Shown here: positions 9,194 to 17,870 of the stretch, piece by piece
Layout: each line of letters starts with the position of its first letter
How positions within the stretch are numbered: position 1 is the stretch's first letter
Source: an uncultured Chloroflexales bacterium
GTDB lineage: Bacteria > Chloroflexota > Chloroflexia > Chloroflexales > Chloroflexaceae
Assembly: GCA_937902315.1 (NCBI GenBank)
Contig: CALGUG010000052.1
Span: forward strand, 27,885 to 91,884
DNA length: 64,000 bases
Direction: 5' to 3'
Translations under genes and position numbers: made by a program
Notes under the pieces: generated by a model
Told to the model about the DNA's origin: nothing
Databases searched by the model: none
The model's input: only the letters and a program-made list of their open reading frames with translations

Positions 9194-10237
9194 ATGCAAA
9201 AAGAACTTGATTTTTTGGTTGATTTTCTGCGCATTCCTTCGCTTTCCGGCCAAGAGAGCGCAGCGGCAAGCTTTTTGGTCGAATACATGAACAGCGTTGG
9301 CATCAAAGCCTACGTCGATGGCGCTGGTAACGCGGTGGGCGAAGTCGGCAGCGAAGGCCCGCAGATCGTGCTTTTGGGCCATATCGACACGGTGCCGGGC
9401 GATATTCCGGTTCGGATCGAAGATGGCAAGCTCTACGGGCGCGGCTCGGTCGATGCCAAAGGCCCCTTCGCGACCTTTGTTTCGGCGGCGGCCCGCGTGG
9501 CCGATCGCTGCAAGTGCCGCATCGTGCTGGTCGGCGCGGTTGAAGAAGAGGCACCCTCTTCCAAAGGCGCACACTTTGTGGTCGATAAGTACGCGCCCGA
9601 CTTCTGTGTGATCGGCGAGCCGAGCGGCTGGAATCGCATTACGCTGGGCTACAAAGGCGCGCTTCTGGTGCACTACCGTCGCGAGCAGGCCAGCGCCCAT
9701 ACCGCCGGAGAAGAGCGCGCCGTGTCGGAGTACATGGTCGATTACTGGCAGGCTGTCTCGGGTTATTGCCGCAGCTTCAACGAGGGCCGCACCCGTCTGT
9801 TCGAGCAGCTCATCCCCTCGTTGCGGCGCGTCGCCAGCGGAGGCGATGGCCTCTACAACTGGGCCGAAGCCACCATCGGTCTGCGCCTGCCCGAGGGCAT
9901 CGATCCCGCTGAGCTCGCCGAGACGCTGCGCAGCTTCGATGGCGAGGCAACGATCCGCTTTGAAGGCGGCTGCCCTGCCTTCCGCAGCCCGCGCACCACA
10001 CCACTGGCGGGCGCCTTTGTGCGCTCGATCCGCAACGCTGGTGGCCAGCCCGGCTTCTTGCACAAAACCGGCACCGCCGATATGAACGTGGTCGGCCCGG
10101 TCTGGCAATGCCCGATCGTGGCCTATGGCCCGGGCGACTCGAGCCTCGATCACACCCCCAACGAGCACGTCGAAGTCGAAGAGTACTTCAAAGCCATCGA
10201 TGTGCTGGAGGGCGTGCTGCTGAACTTCGGCTCCTAG
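9194..10237 (+). CDS. lysK: M20-family N-acyl-lysine/ornithine deacylase (LysK-like)
   Basis: A 347-residue M20 metallopeptidase. Metal ligands are visible: H63 and D65 in LLGHIDTVPG, D87 in GRGSVDAKGP, the catalytic and ligand Glu pair in VEEEAPSSKG, the ligand in CVIGEPSGWN, and a late HKTGTADMN. GEPSGWNRITLGYKG is the segment that distinguishes LysK ([LysW]-lysine hydrolase) from ArgE and DapE in this family. LysK removes the LysW carrier from lysine or ornithine; no lysW or lysX is visible here. The start at 9194 is the ATG just before the conserved KELDFLVDFLRIPS; the frame extends upstream to 9119 without support. Confidence 0.8.
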   Translation: MQKELDFLVDFLRIPSLSGQESAAASFLVEYMNSVGIKAYVDGAGNAVGEVGSEGPQIVLLGHIDTVPGDIPVRIEDGKLYGRGSVDAKGPFATFVSAAARVADRCKCRIVLVGAVEEEAPSSKGAHFVVDKYAPDFCVIGEPSGWNRITLGYKGALLVHYRREQASAHTAGEERAVSEYMVDYWQAVSGYCRSFNEGRTRLFEQLIPSLRRVASGGDGLYNWAEATIGLRLPEGIDPAELAETLRSFDGEATIRFEGGCPAFRSPRTTPLAGAFVRSIRNAGGQPGFLHKTGTADMNVVGPVWQCPIVAYGPGDSSLDHTPNEHVEVEEYFKAIDVLEGVLLNFGS

Positions 10238-10732
10238 GTAATTCACCGCAGAGTTTATTCACCACACGAGGCACGGATTTTATTCACCACACGAGGCACC
10301 GAGGCACTGAGACAAAACCGTACCCTGCCCTTCGGCAAGCACCTATCATCAACAAGCCATTACACCCCATCTCCTGCTGCTTTGCGGGAGAGGGGGCCAT
10401 ACATTCACCACACGAGGCACTGAGGCACTGAGTCTTTTGAGGGATTTGTCTGGAGATGTTTGTGCGATTGCTTTAGAGCTTGAGCCTGCTGAAAGCGCCG
10501 AAGCGTGCTCTTCGACAGGCTCAGGGTACGGTTCGGTGGCTGCCCATCGTTGGCTGAGCTTGTCGAAGCCAACGATGGTTTTAGGCGGCGAAGGCAGCGC
10601 AGCAGGCTTAACAAGCTGAATGGGAGAAAAGGACTCTGATAGCCGGAGGCGGACGCGCCAAGGACCGAATGGAAGGGAGAGACTAAGCCGCCAGAGCATT
10701 ACAGCAATCGAGCCAATGAGCTATAACACAAA
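10238..10732. repeat. Composite intergenic repeat block (families A, D, E)
   Basis: Gene-free. It begins with three copies of the CACCACACGAGGCACxGAGGCACTGAG motif (about 10258, 10279 and 10403) and includes a diverged single copy of part of the 228-bp unit seen at 27331. CTTCGACAGGCTCAGGGTACGG (split: CTTCGACAGG then CTCAGGGTACGG) and a partner TGAGCTTGTCGAAG form an imperfect inverted pair (10510-10566). A family A copy (core 10640-10658, GGAGGC variant) closes the block. Confidence 0.6.
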
Positions 10733-10771
10733 AAGAAGCGTACCCTGAGCTTGTCGAAGGGTACGCTTCTT
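10733..10771 (-). terminator. Terminator hairpin for the glycosyltransferase gene
   Basis: A perfect 14-bp stem (10733-10746 with 10758-10771) with an 11-base loop lies 26 bases after the minus-strand stop. On the minus strand it is followed by TTTGTG, fitting intrinsic termination. The loop and arm contain the widespread CCTGAGCTTGTCGAAGGG repeat. Confidence 0.75.
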
Positions 10772-10796
10772 GTTTATCAATCGCTTAAAGGGCGTC

Positions 10797-11996
10797 TTAG
10801 GTCGCTTTTTCTGCTAGCATTTCCTGCAAAATGCGCTCGAGCTCGGCGCAGTGGCGCTGCCAGCTATAGTGCTCGACCACCCGCTTGCGGGCCGCAGCGC
10901 CTAGCTTTTGGGCCAGCGCCGAGTCATCGAGTAGGCGCGCGATCGCGCTAGCCAGTTGGCCCACATCGCCCTCGGGGTAGAGCAGGCCCTCTTGCTCGTG
11001 GCGCACCGCCACGTTGAGGGGCGGCAGGTCGGGCGTGACCACTGGCAGGCTGGCGGCCATATACTCGTAGACCTTGAGCGGCGACCAGAAGAAGCCTGCC
11101 GCTTGGAGGGCCGGGTGAGCGGCGGTGTTAAAGGGCGCGACGCCGATATGGGCGCGCGCAAGCATGTTTGGCACTTGATCGTAGGGCAGACTGCCCGTAA
11201 ATTCAAAGCTGCCCGGCCAAGCGGCGGCCAAGCGCTCGGCTTGCGCGCGCTCGGGGCCGTCCCCCACCAAAAGGAAGCGATACTTTTTGCCAGCAGCCAG
11301 CAGCAGGGCGCCCGCCCGCACCACGTCGACTACGCCGTGCCAAGCCCGAAACGAGCCGATAAAAATTGCGGTCGGCAGCGGATCGCGTCGATCGAGCTGC
11401 GGCTCTCCAAAGCGCTCGATATCGGCGCCCCAAGGCAATTCGACGATCTTGCTACGTTCGACTTCGGGAGGTACCGTGGTATGCAGCGGGGTGACGATGC
11501 GTTGCGACCAGTTGCATTGCAAAGCCGCCCAGCGCCGCATGGGGCCATGGCTTGCGCGCCCCAGGCCTAAAACACGTCCAAGCTTGTCGTCGATGCGGCG
11601 CTTGCGCACTGCGGGCGGATCAACCATCAAGGCGTTGACTTCTAGCAGGCAAGGTATGCCGTAGCGCTGGGCGGCGATCACACCCAAACCAGCGAAGTTG
11701 TAGTAACGCTCGATAATCGCATCGGGGCGCAGCATCTTGACGAGGCGCATAACGGGCCAAGCCCCTGCTAGAGAAGCGATTTTAGGGATATCGATGTGGT
11801 GAAGGAAGAAATTGTCGAGTTTGCTGGAAACTGGACGAGTGAAGGGGGCGAAACCGCCCCATCGTTCATGACGAGATGCAACAACATGAACTTCATGGCC
11901 GCGCTGAGCTAGACCGCGAGCGACCTCGAAGACATGGGTTGATCCACCTAAAACACCTGGTACCGGAATACCACTTGCGATGTAGAGAATGCGCAC
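10797..11996 (-). CDS. Glycosyltransferase family 4 (GT-B fold)
   Basis: This 399-residue protein has the GT4 layout. The N-terminal domain starts MRILYIASGIPVPGVLGGS with the acceptor-side Gly-Gly, followed by AQRGHEVHVVAS. The C-terminal domain has FIGSFRAWHG, LLVGDGPERAQAE and the donor-binding KVYEYMAASLPVVTPDLPP with the EX7E-like motif. It transfers a nucleotide-activated sugar to an unknown acceptor at the cytoplasmic face, probably for envelope polysaccharide or glycolipid. The start codon is GTG at 11996. It is a single gene with its own terminator; a c-di-AMP receptor gene lies 88 bp upstream on the same strand. Confidence 0.88.
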   Translation of the reverse strand: MRILYIASGIPVPGVLGGSTHVFEVARGLAQRGHEVHVVASRHERWGGFAPFTRPVSSKLDNFFLHHIDIPKIASLAGAWPVMRLVKMLRPDAIIERYYNFAGLGVIAAQRYGIPCLLEVNALMVDPPAVRKRRIDDKLGRVLGLGRASHGPMRRWAALQCNWSQRIVTPLHTTVPPEVERSKIVELPWGADIERFGEPQLDRRDPLPTAIFIGSFRAWHGVVDVVRAGALLLAAGKKYRFLLVGDGPERAQAERLAAAWPGSFEFTGSLPYDQVPNMLARAHIGVAPFNTAAHPALQAAGFFWSPLKVYEYMAASLPVVTPDLPPLNVAVRHEQEGLLYPEGDVGQLASAIARLLDDSALAQKLGAAARKRVVEHYSWQRHCAELERILQEMLAEKAT

Positions 11997-12083
11997 AATT
12001 TCCGTTCAACAAGAAGCAGAGCACCTGTACAAAGACAGCGCACTCATCTTCGAGGCGTTCATCACGTGTTGGAACCGACAGGC

Positions 12084-12326
12084 TTATACGCGCTCGTAGC
12101 GATCCAAATCGAGTGTAATAGCCAATGCGCCAGGAGCGGTACGTCGCACAATATCGGTAGCCCGTTCGATCTGGCTCTCTTCAATACCAACTAAGAGTGT
12201 GGTATTCCCTTTGCGTAAGAAGCCGCCAGTAGAGGCGAGCCGCGTCACGCGAAACCCTTGCTCTACCAAAGAATCAACGGTCGGATCAGCGAGGTCGCTT
12301 TCGGTGACAAAGATAAGCAGCTTCAT
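12084..12326 (-). CDS. darA: Cyclic-di-AMP receptor, DarA/PstA family
   Basis: An 80-residue PII-like protein, slightly shorter than the roughly 109-residue Gram-positive DarA. It keeps the diagnostic VTRLASTGGFLRKGNTTLLVG segment (GGFL and GNTTL), where c-di-AMP binds in this family, plus the N-terminal MKLLIFVTESDLADP strand. Its role in the family is to bind the second messenger c-di-AMP and pass the signal to an unknown partner. The start at 12326 is set by GGAGGT four bases before the ATG; the in-frame GTG at 12338 overlaps that site and is rejected. No diadenylate cyclase is visible nearby. Confidence 0.88.
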   Translation of the reverse strand: MKLLIFVTESDLADPTVDSLVEQGFRVTRLASTGGFLRKGNTTLLVGIEESQIERATDIVRRTAPGALAITLDLDRYERV

Positions 12327-12530
12327 AGGTACCTCCACAGATTTCGATGCTCTAGTTCAGTTCATTATACGTTGCAGAGCCGTGATCGTCAATTATCTTG
12401 CCAGTTTACTGCATAGCGAGGCCTTGAATGCAGGCATGTTTGTTGGTGTTGCACGAGAACAGCAAGCACGGTCTTGGTAGGATTAAGCGCCTGCTGAGCC
12501 TCTTGCTTAAGCGAAATAATGCTTTACAAT

Positions 12531-13097
12531 CTACTGGGCATTTAGCGCAAATTTGGCCTCGGGCCATTCGCTGCGCAACATGCCATAGACCTCTTGATCG
12601 ACCCACTCGTTTCGACGCTTCCACGAACGGCGCAGCACGCCTTCTTGTTGAAAACCCAAACGCCGCGCTACATTGGCGCTGCGCTGATTGTCGGCCGCGC
12701 AACTGATCTCGATGCGCTCGAGATTCAGCTCGTTGAAGGCATAGGTGATTACGGCGCGACAGACTTTTGTAATGATCCCTCTGCCTTGAAACGAGGCACC
12801 GAGCCAATAGCCGAGGCAGCCTTTGCCATCGCTCCAGTCGATGTTGTGCAGGCTGATACAGCCAGCCAGCTCGCCCTCAGACCAGATGCCCGCCCGAAAG
12901 CCATCGTTTTTCGCAAAGCGCGTTAAGCCTACTTGGATATAGACCTGCACGTCTTCAGGTGTAAAGGATTCTGCCAGCCATGTTAGCTCGTTGGTGAGAT
13001 GAGCCGCGTTGTCGCCAAAGAAGTTATAGAGCAGATCGATGTGGCGCAGTTCAAACAGACGAATCTCGAGTGATGGTTCGATCAGATAATAAAACAC
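12531..13097 (-). CDS. GNAT acetyltransferase, RimJ/RimL type
   Basis: A 188-residue protein with RimJ/RimL-type features: IRLFELRHIDLLYNFFG at the N-terminus, CISLHNIDWSDGKGCLGYWL, the acetyl-CoA loop SFQGRGIITKVCRAVI (Q/RxxGxG), and NLERIEISCAADNQRSANVA with GFQQEGVLR, the segment that is highly conserved in ribosomal-protein serine acetyltransferases. Similar enzymes acetylate N-termini of ribosomal proteins or small amines; the target is not known. The start is GTG at 13097, preceded by AAAGGT. It stands as a single gene. Confidence 0.88.
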   Translation of the reverse strand: MFYYLIEPSLEIRLFELRHIDLLYNFFGDNAAHLTNELTWLAESFTPEDVQVYIQVGLTRFAKNDGFRAGIWSEGELAGCISLHNIDWSDGKGCLGYWLGASFQGRGIITKVCRAVITYAFNELNLERIEISCAADNQRSANVARRLGFQQEGVLRRSWKRRNEWVDQEVYGMLRSEWPEAKFALNAQ

Positions 13098-13304
13098 CAG
13101 TTACGTTACCTTTCCAAATGGGATAAGTCTGATGGGACTTATCAAGCTATACCAGAGTTGAGCTGATCGTACATCATATCGTTTTTAGATCTTCTGAGAT
13201 TTGGGCTGCGTCCGTAGCTATCTCATCCATTTGCTGGATATCATCTGTGAAAGAAGACATTATCATACGGGAAATGTACAAATAGCACTGAAGGAACTCT
13301 CTAG

Positions 13305-13487
13305 GAGGCGTATTCATGCGATGGAGTGGTCTCGTGTTTGCGCACCTATCCTCCCGCCGAGCTGCGCGCTTTTGTTGACAGCATCCCTGGCTCCCAAAAC
13401 TACACTTGGCAGATCGGCTTAAGCGCCGCCGAAAAGGGCAGCATTTCCGTCACCTATCTGATCGGCTATCCTCACACTTCAGCCTAG
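13305..13487 (+). pseudogene. Possible frameshifted small gene remnant
   Basis: AGGAGG (13303-13308) is followed at ideal spacing by ATG (13316), but that frame ends after 20 codons. The +1 frame from 13305 to the TAG at 13487 reads like real protein (CLRTYPPAELRAFVD, then NYTWQIGLSAAEKGSISVTY) with a well-balanced composition. One indel near 13335 would join them. I do not recognise the family; it may equally be chance coding-like sequence in a gap. Confidence 0.3.
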
Positions 13488-13723
13488 CCACAAGCAGCTC
13501 GATCTTGAACCTAGCGCCATCTTAAAATCTTGGCGTCAAGGCCTCTAGCCCAAAGAGGCTGCTAGCGCGTCCGCCTACGGCTACAAACGGGGCGCTGCGT
13601 AACCCAGACAGCTATCTGTGCTATGAAACCGCCCCCAAACACAAAACGATACTAATGGATTTCCTAGAAGCTCTGAGGCGATCAGACTTAATCAAGCTAT
13701 CCAGCAAGCTATGTTCCAGAAAA
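13488..13723. repeat. Family A repeat copy in intergenic gap
   Basis: Contains a family A copy with core 13567-13584 and downstream flank TATCTGTGCTATGAAACCGCCCCC (split at TATGAAACC), which matches the flank of the copies at 9026 and 17643. Nothing else is visible. Confidence 0.65.
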
Positions 13724-13761
13724 AAGAAGAGATCTTGCACAATGCTGCAAGATCTCTTCTT
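13724..13761 (-). terminator. Terminator of the Gfo/Idh/MocA gene
   Basis: A perfect 16-bp stem (13724-13739 with 13746-13761), loop CAATGC, followed on the minus strand by TTTTTCTGG. It lies 66 bases beyond the stop of the dehydrogenase. Confidence 0.85.
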
Positions 13762-13827
13762 GACACTTTAGCCCGTTTTTCGCTTCCCGCGCTGCGTGAA
13801 TGCAGGTTTTTAAAACGGGATATGGTA

Positions 13828-14901
13828 TTAGAAGCTAACTTCGCGTCCCTGCTTAGCCGATTCGTAAATGGCGTCGATCAGCTGCATCAACGCCACGCCT
13901 TGCTCGCCGGTCGCATCGGGTTGTTTATCGTTGATGATGCAGTCGACGAAGTGGTCAATGGCGAGGGCGTGACCCGAAGCCTTGTGGAAGATGATCTCGG
14001 GGCGGCTGTCGGTCATCACGCCGCCAACGTCGTTGTGCAGCACAACGGTGTCTTTGTTGGTGTAGTTGGCGACATACAGATCGGAACCCGCCTCGCTGCC
14101 GTAGAGGGTGACAAAGTAGTCGTCGCGGCCTGCCTTGGTGTGGCTTGCCCAGCTGACTTCGAGTTGCAGAGCGCGACCGTCTTCAAAACGAACCAAAGCT
14201 GCGGCCAAGTCTTCGACGTCGAAATTCGCGCCGACCGGGTTGATGCGGCCTGCAAAGGTCTTGATACCGCGCGGGCCGAACTCGGCGAAGGTGACACCGC
14301 TGACGCTCTTGACTTTGGGGTAGCCCAGCAGCCACATCGAGAGGTCGAGCACGTGCACACCCAGGTCGATCAGCGGGCCGCCGCCGCTGCGGCTCTTGGT
14401 GGTGAACCAGCCACCCAAGCCCGGAATACCGCTGTTGCGGATCCAGCCAGCCTTGGTGAAGTAGAGATTGCCCATTTTGCCTTCGTCGATCAGGGCTTTG
14501 AGCCAGCGAGCATCGGGGCGATAGCGGTAGTTGAAGCTGACCATCAGCTTCTTGCCGCTGGCTTTGGCTGCGTCAACAATGCTTTGCGCAGCAGCAGCGT
14601 TGATCGCCAACGGCTTCTCGCAGAGCACATGCTTGCCAGCGTTGAGCGCATCGATCGCGACCGGAGCATGCAAGTCGTTGGGCAGCGCCACGCTAACAGC
14701 ATCGATATCATCACGCTCCAGCAGCTCTTTATAGTCGGTAAAGCCCTCTTTAATGTTGTAGTGGGCCAGAATCTCATTCAAACGCACAGGGTTTGCATCG
14801 CAGACAGCGACCAGCTCTGCGTTGCTGCAAGCCAGATAGCCTTCGATGTGGGCGGTACCGACACCAGCACCGATCACGGCTGTTCGAATACGGTCGGACA
14901 T
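13828..14901 (-). CDS. Gfo/Idh/MocA-family oxidoreductase
   Basis: A 357-residue NAD(P)-dependent dehydrogenase. The Rossmann motif is VIGAGVGTAHIEGYL (about residues 10-24). The catalytic EKP motif is in HVLCEKPLAIN, and the (beta-sheet) domain has NYRYRPDARWLKALID and DLGVHVLDLSMWLLG, the GGGxxDxGxHxxD-type helix bearing the catalytic residues. Family members oxidise sugars, inositols or sugar acids; substrate unknown. Upstream AAGGAGAG supports the ATG. A sugar isomerase/epimerase gene lies upstream on the same strand 274 bp away with a hairpin between, so the two are probably functionally linked but not strictly cotranscribed. Confidence 0.92.
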   Translation of the reverse strand: MSDRIRTAVIGAGVGTAHIEGYLACSNAELVAVCDANPVRLNEILAHYNIKEGFTDYKELLERDDIDAVSVALPNDLHAPVAIDALNAGKHVLCEKPLAINAAAAQSIVDAAKASGKKLMVSFNYRYRPDARWLKALIDEGKMGNLYFTKAGWIRNSGIPGLGGWFTTKSRSGGGPLIDLGVHVLDLSMWLLGYPKVKSVSGVTFAEFGPRGIKTFAGRINPVGANFDVEDLAAALVRFEDGRALQLEVSWASHTKAGRDDYFVTLYGSEAGSDLYVANYTNKDTVVLHNDVGGVMTDSRPEIIFHKASGHALAIDHFVDCIINDKQPDATGEQGVALMQLIDAIYESAKQGREVSF

Positions 14902-15120
14902 GATGAGTCTCTCCTTAACATAGGGATGTTGGTTGAGTCAACGTAGGTTTATTGTGCTTTCAGATGCTATCCGGCTGGCATTTTCAAGCTAGCAATAGAA
15001 CATCTTTGAGGCTTTTGAAGCGTATTACGCTGACAAAAACTACGTTCGCACCAACCTATTATAAAACATTCTGCGAATGAAATAAGTTGTAACTTTGTGT
15101 AGAACAGCTTAGAGCTGATA

Positions 15121-15158
15121 ACTATGAGCCAAAAGAGTGATCTCTTTCGGCTCATAGT
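15121..15158 (-). terminator. Hairpin after the sugar isomerase gene
   Basis: ACTATGAGCC (15121-15130) pairs with GGCTCATAGT (15149-15158) and the inner AAAGAG/CTCTTT extends the stem. It begins 18 bases past the minus-strand stop. There is no strong U tract. Confidence 0.55.
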
Positions 15159-15175
15159 GTAGGCAATGTTTGAGC

Positions 15176-16084
15176 TTAGGGAAGGAACTGCTCGAGATGG
15201 CGGCGGCCCAGAATGAGGCCCTGCTTGACCTTCTCTTCGCTGCCTTCGTAGATCGGGTCTTCGTGCTCGGTCGAGAGGGTGCCGTCGAAGCCGACCTGCA
15301 AGAGCGCGTCGATAAAGCGGCTCCAGTTGATCTCGCCAAGGCCGGGCATGCGGTAGCGCCACCACGAGTGGAACGAGAAGGTGAAGTTGCCTTCGCGAGC
15401 GCGCTTGTAGTCGAAGATCTCGGTGTCTTTGGCGTGAGCGTGGAAGATGCGCGATCCGTAGTCTCGCACAGCCGCCAGATAGTCGATCTCCATAAAGTAG
15501 AGGTGTGAGGGGTCAAGGTTCAGGCCGAGGTTGTCGTGCGGAATGGCGTTGAAGAGCTTGTCCCACATAGCGGGCGAGAAGGCGATATTGCCCACCAGAC
15601 CTTCCATATCCCAGCCGGGCATGGGGCAGTTTTCGATCGCCAAGCGTACATTGCGCTCTTTGGCATAGTCTAAGATGGCGGGGAAGACGCGCGCAGCCTC
15701 GGCGACGTTCTCGTCGAGAGTCAGGGTATGGTCGCGCCCGATGAAGGTGCTGACGTTTTGAACCCCCAACAGGTTGGCGGCATCGATCACTTTACGCAGG
15801 TGTGCGTGATAAAACTCGCGCTTAGAGAGGTCGTGGTGCAGGTTGTTTTCGCAGTAGGTCAAACAGGCGATCTCAAGCCCATTTTGCGCAAACAGTGCCT
15901 TTACCTCCTCAGCCTTGGCAGCGTCGAAATCATCCACATTCAGGTGAGTGCCGGAATAATCACGGGTGTTGACGGGCGGCCACGAGCTGATCTCAAGCGC
16001 ACCAAACTTGTTCTCGCCAGACCATTTAACGATCTCTTCCAGCGACAACATGTTGAGACAGCCGGTTAAAAATCCGAGTTTCAT
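15176..16084 (-). CDS. Sugar phosphate isomerase/epimerase (xylose isomerase-like TIM barrel)
   Basis: This 302-residue TIM barrel belongs to the AP endonuclease family 2/xylose-isomerase-like group. Visible metal-site segments are RLAIENCPMP (Glu), GLNLDPSHLYFMEID (Asp and His), RIFHAHAKDTEIFD (the HxKD motif) and the terminal DGTLSTEHEDPIYEG (Glu). Members isomerise or epimerise keto sugars or inositol derivatives, and are very often found beside Gfo/Idh/MocA dehydrogenases as here. AGAGG lies ahead of the ATG. The substrate cannot be named from sequence alone. Confidence 0.9.
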   Translation of the reverse strand: MKLGFLTGCLNMLSLEEIVKWSGENKFGALEISSWPPVNTRDYSGTHLNVDDFDAAKAEEVKALFAQNGLEIACLTYCENNLHHDLSKREFYHAHLRKVIDAANLLGVQNVSTFIGRDHTLTLDENVAEAARVFPAILDYAKERNVRLAIENCPMPGWDMEGLVGNIAFSPAMWDKLFNAIPHDNLGLNLDPSHLYFMEIDYLAAVRDYGSRIFHAHAKDTEIFDYKRAREGNFTFSFHSWWRYRMPGLGEINWSRFIDALLQVGFDGTLSTEHEDPIYEGSEEKVKQGLILGRRHLEQFLP

Positions 16085-16144
16085 GGAAGCCTCTTTGCTA
16101 TGAAAAGTCGAATCCGCAGGTTTATACTACCATATTCAGGGCTG

Positions 16145-17323
16145 TTAGCTTGTTGCGTTCTGAACACCAGCAAGTTCGATAACAGCGCGCGCCAGATCTT
16201 GAGCGGCTTGCGGTCGAGCTAAACTCGTGGCTGCCTTTCCCATTGCCTCAAGTCGGGCACGATCCTTGAGGAGCGGAGGCAATTCTTGAAGCAGTCGCTG
16301 GGCGCTGAGCTCGCTTTGGAGAATGATGACGGCAGCGCCAGCCTCAACGCACATGCGCGCGTTGCGGGTCTGTTCGTCGCCGCCTGTGGGCACCAGCGGC
16401 ACATAGACGGCCGGTTTGCCCAAGGCACAAACCTCGGTGATCGTGCCTGCGCCAGCGCGGCTCAGAAGCAGATCGCTGGCGGCGAACACATCGCCGATCT
16501 CGCTACCAACAAAACGGGTCACATAGTAGCGGGCCTGCAGTTCGGGCCGCAGCTTCAAGGCCGCAGCGCTCAAGCGATCGTAGTCTTGCTCTTCGCCTGC
16601 GGGCTGCTGGCCACACTGGTGGTAGATGCGGCAGTGTTTGAGCAGCTCGGGCAGGGCTGCCTCAACTGCGCGGTTGATAATGCGTGCGCCTTGGCTGCCT
16701 CCAGTGACGTAGAGCATGGGCAGATCGTTGTCTTGGGGTGCGAAGTTGGCGCGTTGGAAGGCGCGCTGCTTATCGCCGCCGAAGATGATCGGGCGCACTG
16801 GGTTGCCCGTTACAAAGGCGCGCGCTCGCTGAGCAGGCGCTAGTTCTTGCAGCGCACCCGGAAATGAGAGCGCGATGCGACGCGCGAAACGGGCCGCGAT
16901 TCGATTGGCAAGCCCGACTTGCACGGTCTGTTCGTGGGTGATGATCGGCACGCGCAACAGCCAAGCGGCGATTACAGGTGGCACACACACGAACCCTCCT
17001 GTACTGAGCAGCACATCGGGGCGAAAACGCGCCACATGGCGCAAGGCTTGCAGAATCCCGAGCGGCACGCGCAAGGTATCGATCGCGTTTTCGAGGCTGA
17101 AGTAGCGGCGCAGCTTGCCGGTTGCGACCGCGACAAACGGAATGCCCGCCTCTTCGATTTGTTTTCGTTCGATTCCGTGTTTGCTGCCGATATACTGAAA
17201 GCGCGCTTGCCAAGCGCCGCCCGACTGCTCACTCAGCTCGTTGATGGCACGAATCGCCGCGAGAGCCGGGCTTACATGACCGCTCGAGCCGCCGCCAGTC
17301 ACCATGATCTTGATTGTTCGCAT
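16145..17323 (-). CDS. murG: UDP-GlcNAc:undecaprenyl-PP-MurNAc-pentapeptide GlcNAc transferase
   Basis: At 392 residues this is somewhat longer than E. coli MurG (355). Family features: the glycine-rich loop TGGGSSGHVSPALA, STGGFVCVPPVIAAWLLRVP, THEQTVQVGLANRIAARFAR, the second G-loop YVTGGSQGARIINRAV and the donor-binding LLSRAGAGTITEVCALGKPAVYVPL region. It makes lipid II from lipid I at the inner face of the cytoplasmic membrane. It lies outside a recognisable mur/fts cluster. No strong ribosome-binding site precedes the ATG; an in-frame ATG six codons later is the alternative start. Confidence 0.93.
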   Translation of the reverse strand: MRTIKIMVTGGGSSGHVSPALAAIRAINELSEQSGGAWQARFQYIGSKHGIERKQIEEAGIPFVAVATGKLRRYFSLENAIDTLRVPLGILQALRHVARFRPDVLLSTGGFVCVPPVIAAWLLRVPIITHEQTVQVGLANRIAARFARRIALSFPGALQELAPAQRARAFVTGNPVRPIIFGGDKQRAFQRANFAPQDNDLPMLYVTGGSQGARIINRAVEAALPELLKHCRIYHQCGQQPAGEEQDYDRLSAAALKLRPELQARYYVTRFVGSEIGDVFAASDLLLSRAGAGTITEVCALGKPAVYVPLVPTGGDEQTRNARMCVEAGAAVIILQSELSAQRLLQELPPLLKDRARLEAMGKAATSLARPQAAQDLARAVIELAGVQNATS

Positions 17324-17821
17324 ACTTCGCTATCATCCACGCACTCAATAAGAGCATATGGCTTTCTAAAGACTTAAGTAGCGCTCATTGTACCACGCTC
17401 TTGGGCTTTTTTATGCGAAACAAAGCGCTACCTAGGTATAGATTTTTCACTAAGTCCGTTTTAAAGATGTGCATTCTCTCAACGCGAGAAAAAAATAGTC
17501 AAGTTCTACTCTGCCGAAGGCCAAATAGAAAGTAAACTGCCAAATTTGGTATCAAACAATAAAGCGGCCAACTCGGCAGCGCTTGTATGCGTGGGGGCGG
17601 CTGGGGCGCAGCTAGAAGCTCCTTTGGGTGGGCGGGATGTTGGTAGCCGTAGGCGGACGCGGTAAAAGACTCTCTTTGGGGCGGGGGACCAAGCCGCTAG
17701 AGCGATTTGGAGTGATACCAAATCGGTTTAAAGACCTGCATTCTCTTCGCTCAGAAAAACGAAAAGTCGGGAAAAGGGTTGTGTGATTGGTATGAGTGGG
17801 TAGCGCTGTCACAAATAAACA
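17324..17821. repeat. Gap with family A copy and family B ends
   Basis: Holds a family A copy (core 17643-17660) with its usual flanks GGGGGCGGCTGGGGC (about 17593) and ACCAAGCCGCTAGAGCG. Family B material surrounds it: TGCCGAAGGCCAAATAGAAAG then TTTGGTAT (17513-17552), and GATACCAAATCGG (about 17714). The family A copy thus sits inside or between family B pieces. No gene. Confidence 0.6.
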
Positions 17822-17854
17822 AACAGGCTGGACCTGTACATGATCCAGCCTGTT
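17822..17854 (-). terminator. Terminator of htpG
   Basis: A perfect 11-bp stem (17822-17832 with 17844-17854) lies 17 bases beyond the htpG stop, followed on the minus strand by TGTTTATTTG. Confidence 0.8.
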
Positions 17855-17870
17855 GCCAGTTTAGCCAAAA

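Noticed and set aside
13711..14946. 411-codon plus-strand frame
   Set aside because: It is the antisense shadow of the Gfo/Idh/MocA gene, which has clear catalytic motifs.
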